In this document: piece by piece, positions 45,521 to 52,933 of the stretch | Numbering within the stretch: the stretch's first letter is position 1 | Layout: each line of letters begins with the position of its first letter | From: a virus | Length of the DNA: 61,461 nt | Reading direction: 5' to 3' (one strand) | Virus record (IMG/VR): IMGVR_UViG_3300009151_000077 | Coordinates: 1-61,461 of that record | Notes under the pieces: generated by a model | What the model saw: the letters and a program-made list of their open reading frames with translations, nothing else | Databases searched by the model: none | Told to the model about the DNA's origin: nothing | Program-made: the position numbers and the translations under genes

Positions 45521-45703
45521 TTAGTTGTTTGGAATAAAATTAATTGTCATAGACACTAACTGTCCATCTTCCTGTTTTGTGTACTCTACTGAGTCAACAC
45601 TTACTAAATTTATTCCCATATGATTAGGAAATACATCTACTGGTATTGGGCAGTAAGCATCATTCATTACCACATCTTCAATCATTACTTTTTCTTTTGT
45701 CAT
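45521..45703 (-). CDS. unknown protein, 60 aa
   Basis: Acidic small beta-like protein with an A-rich start region (MTKEK) typical of host-type initiation sites. No family recognised. Confidence 0.45.
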   Translation of the reverse strand: MTKEKVMIEDVVMNDAYCPIPVDVFPNHMGINLVSVDSVEYTKQEDGQLVSMTINFIPNN

Positions 45704-45730
45704 AATTATTAGATTTAAATTATTACTAAA

Positions 45731-45904
45731 CTATTTTTTTTTCATCTTACTCTCAAACCAGTAACCTATGAACATTGGCATTGATATCCATCCTAACAAT
45801 ACAGACCATACGATGTTGAACATCTGTCTACTTGTGCCAATGTTTGGCTCATGGACCACACCAAATGTAAACACGGTGGAGAATAAGTAATACAGTAACC
45901 ACAT
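45731..45904 (-). CDS. small membrane protein, 57 aa
   Basis: Two hydrophobic segments (about 2-18 and 33-50) and a KMKKK C-terminus. ATG 45904 lies two bases after the stop of the SSB-like gene. An inner-membrane role in the early phase, such as host takeover or exclusion, is possible. Confidence 0.5.
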   Translation of the reverse strand: MWLLYYLFSTVFTFGVVHEPNIGTSRQMFNIVWSVLLGWISMPMFIGYWFESKMKKK

Positions 45905-45906
45905 GA

Positions 45907-46233
45907 TTAAAAAGGTAAGTCCTCGTCAGCATTGTCACCAACAGGTGTCTGCTTAACTGATTCGATCATACCCTCTACTCTCCATGCCTCTAAGTTATTG
46001 AAGTACTTTCCGTTGTACTCCCTACCTCTGATTCTGAATGATACCTCAACCTCTTGACCCTCAGCAATCTGATCTAACTTGTCGCAGTTAGTCTGTGTCA
46101 GTTGGAATGCAATATCCTGTGGATACTTCTCGTCTGGAACATTTAATACAAACTCACGCTTTTGGAACTTGTCAGTAATCTGAACCGTGTCGTTGATCAC
46201 CTTGATCAACCCTTTCATTTTGAATTCACTCAT
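45907..46233 (-). CDS. SSB-like protein (DUF3127-like)
   Basis: 108 aa. A single OB-like domain (QKREFVLNVPDEKYPQDIAF, then QEVEVSFRIRGREYNGKYFN) matches the DUF3127 family of single-strand DNA-binding-like proteins. The C-terminal tail DEDLPF copies the acidic tip of bacterial SSB that recruits partner proteins. It follows the exonuclease gene by a four-base overlap, so the two probably work together in recombination or replication. Confidence 0.78.
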   Translation of the reverse strand: MSEFKMKGLIKVINDTVQITDKFQKREFVLNVPDEKYPQDIAFQLTQTNCDKLDQIAEGQEVEVSFRIRGREYNGKYFNNLEAWRVEGMIESVKQTPVGDNADEDLPF

Positions 46234-47000
46234 TTGTTTTTTGATTTTAGTAAATTATAATACTCATTTGCATACTTCTCGGCAGCAGCTAACCGTTTGT
46301 CCATCTTGACAATATCATCGCTCGTAAGCTTTACAGGAACTATCGTAGCTCGAAGTTCGTCGTCTAGGTCCTCCATGTAGTGCAGGCTGTCATGCTCATA
46401 GTCTGGTTTCAACGCCTCGGGGGTTGTCGTAAGAATAAATGCAACCTCACCGTCTGACCAGTCATCTCCCGTCATCTTAGTTAGCATGTACAAATAGTGT
46501 TTTACTTGCCACTCATAGCCACTATCGTATGCCTTCTTAATTGTTTTAGGGAACGTCTTCTTTGACCATGAGGACTTCAAGTCGATCACCTTCCTTCTTT
46601 CACAATCAACAACGTCTGGGTGACCACCCGATATGCCGTACTCAAGCTCGTAGAAGTTATCGAACGACTCCTGTTTATGGTAGTCCGTGAAGAAGATGCG
46701 GTTGTATATCTCGCATGACTCTGCCTCAACGTCCCATCCCTTCTGAGTCTTCGAGTTGGAGAAGTTCTCCTCGTACTCGTACACTTGCCTATCGATGATG
46801 TCCTCGATCAAGCCCTTGGCACCTGTGCTCAGCTCTACCGAATCCATCTTTAGCTCTAACTTGTCACGGTCCTTAGCCTGTGCCTCTGTTAGCTTGACCT
46901 TAGACTTAAGGTCGTTTAGCTTTGCCAATTGGATGTCAGTCAGTCCGTCATCTCCCAAGAACAATGGTGCACATGACGATGATCTAATTCTTAACTTCAT
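46230..47000 (-). CDS. PD-(D/E)XK exonuclease (YqaJ/lambda-exo-like)
   Basis: 256 aa. GISGGHPDVVDCERRKVIDLKSSWS contains the Asp and Asp-x-Lys of the PD-(D/E)XK core, and QVKHYLYMLTKM the following Gln/Tyr helix, as in viral alkaline exonucleases. An N-terminal coiled coil (residues 20-55) precedes it. It lies between a 161-aa OB-like protein and an SSB-like protein, a typical single-strand annealing recombination set. Confidence 0.75.
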   Translation of the reverse strand: MKLRIRSSSCAPLFLGDDGLTDIQLAKLNDLKSKVKLTEAQAKDRDKLELKMDSVELSTGAKGLIEDIIDRQVYEYEENFSNSKTQKGWDVEAESCEIYNRIFFTDYHKQESFDNFYELEYGISGGHPDVVDCERRKVIDLKSSWSKKTFPKTIKKAYDSGYEWQVKHYLYMLTKMTGDDWSDGEVAFILTTTPEALKPDYEHDSLHYMEDLDDELRATIVPVKLTSDDIVKMDKRLAAAEKYANEYYNLLKSKNK

Positions 47001-47469
47001 TGAGTACCTCCATCTGTTCGTTAGTAATAGTGTAAGCTTTCTTGATCTTATCGATCGTTGTTCTGCCCGACTCTAAAGCCTCAACAGCCTTGGCAAGTTG
47101 TGCGTCTGATAGTGTAGGTAACTCCTTCTTAGGCAATGGTCTGGTGCTAAATCGCAACGCATCAACCAATCCTTGTGGACTCTTTACCTTCTCTGTCATC
47201 ATGACAATCTGCTTGCCTATGTATTCGTCGGGGTTAAAGGAATTAAAGAATGTCTCAAGACGCTTGAAGTTTGACCTATTGCATATCATTGGCTTGTCAA
47301 ATTCTTTTAGCTTGATGAACACCTTGTCCTCCTTGCCCATCTCTCCGACAAATACATCTTGATATATTCGATCGATCGTGACAATCTTTGGCTCGTATTT
47401 TCCATTCACTTCCAAGTCCCACGAGCCTAGGTACTTGTTGTCTTTCATTAGATTTCTCCAGTGTGCCAT
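46984..47469 (-). CDS. probable recombination-associated protein
   Basis: 161 aa. The first 110 residues have a beta-barrel-like pattern (WDLEVNGKYEPKIVTIDRI, then KVFIKLKEF) and the last 50 are helical. Similar proteins accompany the exonuclease in other Bacteroidota phages, by memory. It may be the annealase or a DNA-binding partner; no RecT or Erf motif is visible. Overlaps the exonuclease start by 17 bases. Confidence 0.5.
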   Translation of the reverse strand: MAHWRNLMKDNKYLGSWDLEVNGKYEPKIVTIDRIYQDVFVGEMGKEDKVFIKLKEFDKPMICNRSNFKRLETFFNSFNPDEYIGKQIVMMTEKVKSPQGLVDALRFSTRPLPKKELPTLSDAQLAKAVEALESGRTTIDKIKKAYTITNEQMEVLNEVKN

Positions 47470-47491
47470 ATATATTTATTTAATTAGGGGG

Positions 47492-47890
47492 TTACAAAGA
47501 TTGTAATATTTCTTTTAAACGCAATGAATAATCATCTTTTTTTATCAACAATTTGCGTTTTCGCTCTGTTAAGTACTCTAAATTGTACAGAGTTGGCTCT
47601 AGATGTGCATAGTGCATCAGCATTATTATCTTCTCTAGCTTGTTGTGGCATACATCTACGTTTACCTTATAACATCCTGCTAGCCATCCGATGCTTTCGA
47701 ATATGTACATCTGCTCGTCTGTAATCTTTTCGTACTTGTCGTTTGATGTCATGGTGTTCATGACCTCAGTCCGATTGTCCTTATCGAATACCTCTATCTT
47801 AACTCCGTGGTCTATGTACCAAGAGCTGTGACCCGTTCGGTATACTTTGTTCTCCGATTCTAGGTCTTTCCATGCTTTATTTTGGGACAT
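47492..47890 (-). CDS. unknown protein, 132 aa
   Basis: Basic C-terminal half with Leu-rich helices; the middle holds KVNVDVCHNKLEKIIMLM. No motif recognised. Adjacent to the exported protein gene with a 14-base overlap. Confidence 0.5.
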   Translation of the reverse strand: MSQNKAWKDLESENKVYRTGHSSWYIDHGVKIEVFDKDNRTEVMNTMTSNDKYEKITDEQMYIFESIGWLAGCYKVNVDVCHNKLEKIIMLMHYAHLEPTLYNLEYLTERKRKLLIKKDDYSLRLKEILQSL

Positions 47891-48263
47891 ATCGAAGCAT
47901 TTTATTTTCTACTATAAAGTACTCTGTGTACTTATTTTCTTGGTATATTACAGATACTCTGTAGTCACCTGTTTTTAGTCTTGACGTGATTAGTATGTAC
48001 ACTTTATTTGTGTTAAACTGATCGACCCAATTCATGAATATAACTACGTCTGATTCTCTAACTATGCTTTTCTTTGTGGTGTCGTAGTCATTTTCATCTA
48101 ACATTTTAAACGTTTTGTGTATGGCTTCTTCCCTAGTCTTTGCCGACGTGTAGTAAACCTTGTCTCCACCGCTGTATTGTATTGTGTCAAATCCAGTAAA
48201 GACTTGAGCGAATGATGTTACCGACATTCCGAGGAATAACATCGTGATTTTAATTGTTTTCAT
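47877..48263 (-). CDS. exported protein of unknown function, 128 aa
   Basis: A clear Sec signal peptide: MKTIK, hydrophobic core MLFLGMSVTSFA, cleavage after A19 before Gln. The mature part is a small beta-rich domain with charged loops. It would reach the periplasm during early infection. Superinfection exclusion or envelope modification is possible. Confidence 0.6.
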   Translation of the reverse strand: MKTIKITMLFLGMSVTSFAQVFTGFDTIQYSGGDKVYYTSAKTREEAIHKTFKMLDENDYDTTKKSIVRESDVVIFMNWVDQFNTNKVYILITSRLKTGDYRVSVIYQENKYTEYFIVENKMLRYVPK

Positions 48264-48274
48264 ATAATTTAAAT

Positions 48275-48442
48275 TTAAGTTAGTAATTCAGACATCGCCT
48301 CAAACATCGTAGCGACTACGAATACGGATGATATCATTAGTGTAGCTATAAATATTATCATTACCCATCTGATGTTTATAAAAAACCTAGGTAGTAAACA
48401 TGACAGCAGTAGCACCGACATGGAAATTAAAAAATTAGTCAT
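48275..48442 (-). CDS. small membrane protein, 55 aa
   Basis: Two transmembrane segments (about 3-18 and 27-45) with little between them. Overlaps the preceding 51-aa gene by eight bases. Unknown role. Confidence 0.5.
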   Translation of the reverse strand: MTNFLISMSVLLLSCLLPRFFINIRWVMIIFIATLMISSVFVVATMFEAMSELLT

Positions 48443-48590
48443 CGTTCAAGTGTTTTAAAAATTTATCCCTCTCCTCTCTGCTATTCGCAGTCCTTACGTG
48501 GACCCAACATATATAGAGGACCCTCCTCTGTATATAATACACACAGTTTCCAAAGAAATCTATGCCTGCAATACATCTGTAATGTTTCAT
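48435..48590 (-). CDS. small Cys/Arg-rich protein, 51 aa
   Basis: Starts at ATG 48590, four bases into the end of the previous gene. Cys, Tyr and Arg rich with an acidic/basic C-terminal helix. No zinc motif is complete. Confidence 0.45.
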   Translation of the reverse strand: MKHYRCIAGIDFFGNCVYYIQRRVLYICWVHVRTANSREERDKFLKHLNDD

Positions 48591-48787
48591 TTTGTTTGTT
48601 GTTTATAGTCAATAATAAATCCGATAGCAACGATTATGTTCATGCCCAATGATGCTAGTATCTCCTTGATGTCGGAGTAGACATGTATGCTCAAGTGTAT
48701 GTGACCCACCATCCAAAATGGTATCGATAAGTTCTGGCTCACCCATACAATAGCGTACCTTATAAATCTAGTTCTCATGCATGTCAT
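48587..48787 (-). CDS. small membrane protein, 66 aa
   Basis: Hydrophobic stretches at about 10-32 and 44-60 and a KQQTK end. Probably two membrane passes. Coupled to both neighbours by short overlaps. Confidence 0.45.
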   Translation of the reverse strand: MTCMRTRFIRYAIVWVSQNLSIPFWMVGHIHLSIHVYSDIKEILASLGMNIIVAIGFIIDYKQQTK

Positions 48788-48953
48788 GTATTACTATCTG
48801 TATAACCGATAAGTCGATCGATGTTACACTCGTGTCGGGGTCAACGAAGAACATGTTGAAGTAGTGCATAGCATCGTCCTTGTTGTCTGCCCATACCCTG
48901 TCGACGTAGTCGTCAGTACCCGATAGGGTGTAATTAATTCTGAATGATTTCAT
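48768..48953 (-). CDS. unknown protein, 61 aa
   Basis: Begins with an INYTLSGTDD strand and WADNKDDAMHYFNMFF helix, a small alpha/beta layout repeated in the neighbouring 44-aa protein. Acidic. Function unknown. Confidence 0.45.
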   Translation of the reverse strand: MKSFRINYTLSGTDDYVDRVWADNKDDAMHYFNMFFVDPDTSVTSIDLSVIQIVIHDMHEN

Positions 48954-49084
48954 AGCTTGCAGATATATATAACGTTATTACTATCGCCAAATTTTCTCAA
49001 GGCTTCAGCGTAACTCCTTGCGTCTATGTTCACTCCCGAACATAGGTTGTCTGATATTGTGTAGCAGATGTGGTATCTTGTCAT
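48950..49084 (-). CDS. unknown protein, 44 aa
   Basis: From ATG 49084 to TGA 48950, overlapping both neighbours by four bases (ATGA). Strand-helix-strand pattern (YHICYTIS, SYAEALRKFG, NVIYICK), like the gene after it. Confidence 0.5.
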   Translation of the reverse strand: MTRYHICYTISDNLCSGVNIDARSYAEALRKFGDSNNVIYICKL

Positions 49085-49344
49085 AGCTCTAGTTCTATAT
49101 GGTTAATAACTTGGTATTCGTAGTCAACGTCGTTGTTGTATGGATATGCCTGTATGATATACTGCAACCATTCACGTTCGTTCGTGAATTCATACTTCGG
49201 CATGTAGTCTAAGTGCACGTCAAATTTTCCCTCAGAAAATTCAATTGTTTGCCACTCGTCTAGTTCTTCGAATTGTATGCAGTGTGTTTCGACTCCGTGA
49301 GTCAGCTCTACATATCGGATGATAGGATTGATTTTTGCTTTCAT
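49081..49344 (-). CDS. unknown acidic protein, 87 aa
   Basis: Acidic, aromatic-rich alpha/beta protein, no motif. It is the first gene after the AT-rich non-coding region and its leader resembles the shared leaders of the 50-53 kb genes. Confidence 0.5.
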   Translation of the reverse strand: MKAKINPIIRYVELTHGVETHCIQFEELDEWQTIEFSEGKFDVHLDYMPKYEFTNEREWLQYIIQAYPYNNDVDYEYQVINHIELEL

Positions 49345-49698
49345 AGTGTTGGTTTTTGTTAAGTTGTGTTAAAAAATGTTGGTTAATGTTGGTTTAATGT
49401 TGATTTGAAATTTTGTAAGCCTTGGTACGACTAGGTTAGTGTTAGAATGTTAATTTTTACCCTTTAGTAGAGAAAAAAAAATAAAATATATATATATATA
49501 GTATATAGTATTACTATATACTGTAATTATTTTAATTTCACGCTAGTTTTAGCTTTAAAATCAACATTTCAACACAAAGTCAATGATAGTAAGGGTTTCG
49601 TGAAAAAAAATCAACACTAAATCAACACGAGTTAACACTAGTATTTGTTAAACGATTGATTGATAGGTTGTTAGCTGATTTGATTTCAACACTCACAA
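49345..49698. other. AT-rich non-coding region, candidate replication origin
   Basis: No gene in about 350 bases. TGTTGG/TGTTGA repeats start at 49347, 49377, 49387 and 49398 on the left; inverted copies (TCAACA) occur at 49561, 49611, 49622 and 49686 on the right. Between them lie an alternating AT run and a nine-base inverted repeat AGTATATAG/CTATATACT (49500-49522). Flanking inverted iterons around an easily melted core is the plan of many phage origins; a promoter/operator complex is the alternative. Confidence 0.5.
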
Positions 49699-50055
49699 TC
49701 ACAGGTTGATTGTCGAGCCGTCGTTCAGATTAAAGATTGCTTTTTGGTTGTTCTGTAGTCCAACGAAGACAGCCTTGCTCTCATTGTCATATACCCTTGA
49801 GATATCTAGATAGAGCCATCCATCGTCGACCCATCCACCAAGGAAGTTCTCGTCGACTGATAGCTCTAGACCTTTCTCTGCGATGAATTGATTGATTGTC
49901 TGTTCGATCGATTGGCGGGTCTCGTCTATTGGTGTATGAGAGCCTCCCTTTAGGCTGACCACATAGCCAGATGTTGGGGCTGTTCCTAAGGCTAAGTTAA
50001 ATGTAGCTCCACCATTCTGAATGATGGAGTCTACGAAGTCGTGTAGGTTGTTCAT
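49699..50055 (-). CDS. unknown protein, 118 aa
   Basis: N-terminal helix then Gly/Ala/Thr-rich strands and an acidic C-terminal half with WVDDGWLYLDISR. It reads like a small host-modifying early protein but no family is recognised. Preceded by the shared leader. Confidence 0.5.
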   Translation of the reverse strand: MNNLHDFVDSIIQNGGATFNLALGTAPTSGYVVSLKGGSHTPIDETRQSIEQTINQFIAEKGLELSVDENFLGGWVDDGWLYLDISRVYDNESKAVFVGLQNNQKAIFNLNDGSTINL

Positions 50056-50066
50056 GTTTATAGGTT

Positions 50067-50297
50067 TTAAAGGTTAATATTTTCATCATTTAGTTCAAGA
50101 GATTTCTCGTAGTCAGAAAGAAATTTCTCGTAATCAGAAAGTAATTTTATTAGATTTGTCGTTTGCAATTCATTGAATGTATTACTTAATGTCTTAATAA
50201 ATCTATCAGCGTTATTTTTTCTTACTGCTCTTTCAAATGCTTCAAGCACCTCTCCGTTGTCAAATTGAAATAGATTTTTTCTTTCTTGGTTGTTCAT
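50067..50297 (-). CDS. unknown helical protein, 76 aa
   Basis: Helical, ending in a short internal duplication (DYEKFLSDYEKSLE). The last codons (INL, stop) are formed by the shared leader of the next gene. Confidence 0.5.
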   Translation of the reverse strand: MNNQERKNLFQFDNGEVLEAFERAVRKNNADRFIKTLSNTFNELQTTNLIKLLSDYEKFLSDYEKSLELNDENINL

Positions 50298-50324
50298 AAG
50301 TTCTAGGTTTTAAAGATTAGTTAA

Positions 50325-50474
50325 TTATTTTAATTCTTCAGCGTTCCAAATTCTTCGATGTTCATTGGTTTGAAATAACATACCAATGTAATCGGTCGTC
50401 TTGTCGAATGGAATATCTCCACCGCAAAAATTATTATTCCTTACCAGAATTTCGTGGGCTTGTTCTTGTGTCAT
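50325..50474 (-). CDS. unknown protein, 49 aa
   Basis: From ATG 50474 to TAA 50325. Helical N-terminus (QEQAHEILVRNNN) and an aromatic C-terminus. Flanked on both sides by shared leaders. Confidence 0.5.
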   Translation of the reverse strand: MTQEQAHEILVRNNNFCGGDIPFDKTTDYIGMLFQTNEHRRIWNAEELK

Positions 50475-50485
50475 AAGTTCTAGGT

Positions 50486-50710
50486 TTAAAAGGTTAGTGT
50501 ATCAATCTCATCGTAAAGTTCTACATACTCTAGTGGGAATCTTTCCTTTAGTGATTGTATTAATTTTGCATGGCTGTATACCTCATAGCCATCTCGCTCT
50601 GCGTTAACGATTGGTTGGATGACCTCTGCGATTTGGCTATCGTCTAGTGTTGTTACTAGGTAGAAGTCCTCTTCTGACCATGCTGTTGTGCTGATTCTAA
50701 TTACTCTCAT
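50486..50710 (-). CDS. unknown protein, 74 aa
   Basis: Alpha/beta pattern with an acidic end, no motif. Preceded by a shared leader at 50711-50733. Confidence 0.5.
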   Translation of the reverse strand: MRVIRISTTAWSEEDFYLVTTLDDSQIAEVIQPIVNAERDGYEVYSHAKLIQSLKERFPLEYVELYDEIDTLTF

Positions 50711-50722
50711 GTTTTCTAGGTT

Positions 50723-50929
50723 TTATTGGTTAATATATCTCTCGTTAAATTGTTCTTGAGTCACCTCAGTATTGTCGATGCCCAAGTTGTATGCTATCTC
50801 TGCAACGTATTCTTTGTTATCGGGATTCAATATGCTATCGGGCCAATATCCTGTGCATGTTTCGGTTTCTTTTACTATAGCACATCCGCTTAATATTATT
50901 GTTGCTATTAAAATTAATATCGCTTTCAT
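50723..50929 (-). CDS. small early lipoprotein
   Basis: 68 aa. MKAILILIATIILSGCAIVK is a type II signal peptide with lipobox LSGC (Cys at residue 16). The mature part is about 52 residues, acidic. Small phage lipoproteins often block superinfection by inactivating the receptor (as T5 Llp); that is the leading hypothesis. Its last residues INQ plus stop come from the next gene's shared leader. Confidence 0.7.
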   Translation of the reverse strand: MKAILILIATIILSGCAIVKETETCTGYWPDSILNPDNKEYVAEIAYNLGIDNTEVTQEQFNERYINQ

Positions 50930-50941
50930 AGGTTCTAGGTT

Positions 50942-51199
50942 TTAAAGTTCGTACTCGTTTCCATCCTCATCATAATACATATCGTCATCAATCTCTTCCC
51001 ACTCTGTGTAGTAATATTCTTCTTGCTCATATGCTTCGTTAAGTATGAATTCATCAGATAGACCTTCCATACCACCACGGCTTCTAAGCCAATCAATTAA
51101 GTGTTGCTCCTCAGAGAAGTATAATTCTCCATCTCCAACAACAAATCCTTCGTTCATACCACGTCCCGTAGCATCACATTTTCTTGCATATCTTTCCAT
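50942..51199 (-). CDS. unknown acidic protein, 85 aa
   Basis: Starts RYARKCDATGRGMNEGFVV, a sequence type that recurs in small proteins of Bacteroidota phages (from memory), and ends in a Glu/Asp/Tyr-rich tail. One Cys only, so not a classical zinc finger. Confidence 0.55.
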   Translation of the reverse strand: MERYARKCDATGRGMNEGFVVGDGELYFSEEQHLIDWLRSRGGMEGLSDEFILNEAYEQEEYYYTEWEEIDDDMYYDEDGNEYEL

Positions 51200-51220
51200 A
51201 AGTTCTAAGTTTTAGTTGGT

Positions 51221-51402
51221 TTAAAAAAAAGATTTTGTTGACACTTCCTCGTGAGTGTATTCCGATACAAAATCTAATAAAAATCTTAAGCAATCGATAG
51301 GTGGTTTCGAATGTGTACTTCTTCCTTTGCTAGCCAACACATTCTAGATACTCTTGGGTTTGTTGCATTAGTATCCATAGCAATAAATAATGATGGTACC
51401 AT
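51221..51402 (-). pseudogene. possible broken or frameshifted small gene
   Basis: Two short frames overlap: 38 aa from ATG 51402 to 51286, and 39 aa that is open from a GTG at 51340 to TAA 51221 and has natural composition (SKGRSTHSKPPIDCLRFLLD). A -1 shift near 51330 would join them into one protein of about 60 residues. Either a decayed gene or two very small ones. Confidence 0.3.
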
Positions 51403-51434
51403 GCCCCATCACTCGGCATTTTTTACTTGGTTAG

Positions 51435-51959
51435 TTACATTTTAAGCATTGTGGTCTCTGTCCCATCGTCTCCATGTTCTGGAAATTCTCTATTAAATTT
51501 ATCTTGATGTGTTTCCCAAAATCTAATGTCAGACAACCAAGATATTGAGAACTTTTCTAGTCCTGCTTCAATGCACATGTCGTAAACTTTCTCCGTATCT
51601 CTAGCTGTAGGGAAGTTCTTATCGAAGGAATACATGTCATTTAATACTTCGTTACGTCCTGTGTCATCTCCTACTACATAACCTCCACCACTTGTAGTTA
51701 CTAGTTCAACGGCATGTCGATTAGTTCTTGCCCATGCATATCTTTTATTAGACATGTCTTCTTTTGCCTTAGCTGTTGAGCCTTGTATAAAGCAAGCCTT
51801 AAAGGTTTTTAGTAACTCTACCTCTGTCATGGTAAAGTCTACGAGGATTGTCTCGTGCTCTAGCACACACTCTAACGTTACTCTGTTACCTACTATCTCG
51901 TGTACCTTGTGGTCACGACCTTGCATTTTTCTGTGGTTTACATTTACGATTGCTCTCAT
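51435..51959 (-). CDS. unknown protein, 174 aa
   Basis: Mixed alpha/beta protein, beta-rich in the first 70 residues (VGNRVTLECVLEHETILVDF) and helical later. No motif recognised. It is the longest gene of the 50-53 kb cassette region and carries the shared leader. Confidence 0.55.
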   Translation of the reverse strand: MRAIVNVNHRKMQGRDHKVHEIVGNRVTLECVLEHETILVDFTMTEVELLKTFKACFIQGSTAKAKEDMSNKRYAWARTNRHAVELVTTSGGGYVVGDDTGRNEVLNDMYSFDKNFPTARDTEKVYDMCIEAGLEKFSISWLSDIRFWETHQDKFNREFPEHGDDGTETTMLKM

Positions 51960-51983
51960 TGTTTCTAAGTTTTAATTGGTTAA

Positions 51984-52157
51984 TTAATCTTGACAAGCAT
52001 ACAACACTTGAATCAAGCTATCGTATAAGAACATCCCGTTGTATGTCTCAAAGCCAAATCGATTGATAGTGATGTCGCTGTCATTTAATTGTAGTGTGGT
52101 GTAAGTTCCCGTGCGTTGACCATAGCTGTCTTCAACGCATACATAGTAAGTTTTCAT
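51984..52157 (-). CDS. unknown protein downstream of hammerhead copy 1, 57 aa
   Basis: From ATG 52157 to TAA 51984. Beta-rich (YYVCVEDSYG, TLQLNDSDITIN). The start codon lies 22 bases after the predicted ribozyme cleavage site, so its mRNA would begin with the UUAACC leader. Confidence 0.55.
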   Translation of the reverse strand: MKTYYVCVEDSYGQRTGTYTTLQLNDSDITINRFGFETYNGMFLYDSLIQVLYACQD

Positions 52158-52173
52158 GGTTTCTAATTTATTT

Positions 52174-52225
52174 GGTTAAGACGGCACGAATGCCGTTTCG
52201 ATTATTTAAATCTCATCAGTTAACC
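52174..52225 (-). ncRNA. hammerhead ribozyme, type I, copy 1
   Basis: Stem I GGUUAA/UUAACC closes the structure. Core CUGAUGA, stem II GAUU/AAUC with a five-base loop, GAAA, stem III of six pairs with a UUCG tetraloop, and a GUC cleavage triplet. All invariant core bases are present. Cleavage is predicted between 52180 and 52179 (- strand reading), 22 bases before the start codon of the next gene. Confidence 0.92.
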
Positions 52226-52228
52226 TTG

Positions 52229-52402
52229 TTACCATCCTCCATATGGCTCTACCTCTAAGTCGTTAAAATTCATTATTGAATCAGATAGTGACCACTCGTA
52301 CCATGCGACAAGCACATCGTTACCTAATACCTCAACTACTTCTCCTACTCCGTGACCATAGTTGAATTCTCCTACTATGTCTCCTACTTTTAATACGTTC
52401 AT
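52229..52402 (-). CDS. SH3-like small protein, 57 aa
   Basis: From ATG 52402 to TAA 52229. LKVGDIVGEF, then VGEVVEVLGNDVLVAWYEW, is the pattern of a small SH3/KOW-like beta barrel. It stops four bases before hammerhead copy 1 and has the shared leader in front. Confidence 0.55.
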   Translation of the reverse strand: MNVLKVGDIVGEFNYGHGVGEVVEVLGNDVLVAWYEWSLSDSIMNFNDLEVEPYGGW

Positions 52403-52414
52403 AATTTCTAAGTT

Positions 52415-52597
52415 TTATTGGTTAATAAAATCTTGTGGGCTCATCTTGATCAAGTCCTCTTCTCTGAAGTTCTTAAGGTCTTGTAACTTGCTTCTATCTA
52501 CATCTATTATCCCGTGTACAGGGTGTTTGATGTCGTTGATGCCTACGAAGTTGATGTTACGAATCAACTGCTCTCTGATTTCAAGTTCTCTTGTCAT
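52415..52597 (-). CDS. unknown protein, 60 aa
   Basis: Charged, with VGINDIKHPVHGIIDVDRSK in the middle. The last three residues INQ and the stop are provided by the shared leader of the next gene. No family recognised. Confidence 0.5.
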   Translation of the reverse strand: MTRELEIREQLIRNINFVGINDIKHPVHGIIDVDRSKLQDLKNFREEDLIKMSPQDFINQ

Positions 52598-52624
52598 AAT
52601 TTCTAAGTTTTATATGGTTAATGA

Positions 52625-52732
52625 TTATCTCCAACCTCTTACACGTAATCGGTTAGTTCTTACTAATGTGCCCTCAAAGAAGAAGCCCCAAATCTCGAAT
52701 GCTCCCTCGATTCTAATGATTTTGCTAGTCAT
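52625..52732 (-). CDS. small basic protein downstream of hammerhead copy 2, 35 aa
   Basis: From ATG 52732 to TAA 52625, aromatic N-terminal half and Arg-rich C-terminus. The start lies 24 bases after the predicted cleavage site of hammerhead copy 2. Confidence 0.5.
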   Translation of the reverse strand: MTSKIIRIEGAFEIWGFFFEGTLVRTNRLRVRGWR

Positions 52733-52750
52733 AATTTCTAGGTTTTTATT

Positions 52751-52807
52751 GGTTAAGACAGCACCTTGCGAGTGCTGTTTCGTCTCATAAAGACTCATCA
52801 GTTAACC
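52751..52807 (-). ncRNA. hammerhead ribozyme, type I, copy 2
   Basis: Stem I GGUUAA/UUAACC, core CUGAUGA, stem II GUCU/AGAC with a five-base loop, GAAA, stem III ACAGCAC/GUGCUGU (seven pairs), GUC triplet. Predicted cleavage between 52757 and 52756 (- strand reading). Complete core. Confidence 0.92.
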
Positions 52808-52811
52808 TGTG

Positions 52812-52916
52812 TTAAAATGAACATGAAGTTCCGTGCACGATAGCATTGTAAACGACTACTGCTACTACTAACATTAAGCCTAAAGCAAATGTTAAGGGGG
52901 CTGTTAAGTTTTTCAT
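52812..52916 (-). CDS. single-pass membrane peptide, 34 aa
   Basis: From ATG 52916 to TAA 52812. One hydrophobic segment (residues 8-26) and a short Cys-containing end. It lies between hammerheads 3 and 2, with its start 23 bases after the predicted cleavage site of copy 3. Confidence 0.55.
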   Translation of the reverse strand: MKNLTAPLTFALGLMLVVAVVVYNAIVHGTSCSF

Positions 52917-52933
52917 TGTGTTAGGTATTTGTT

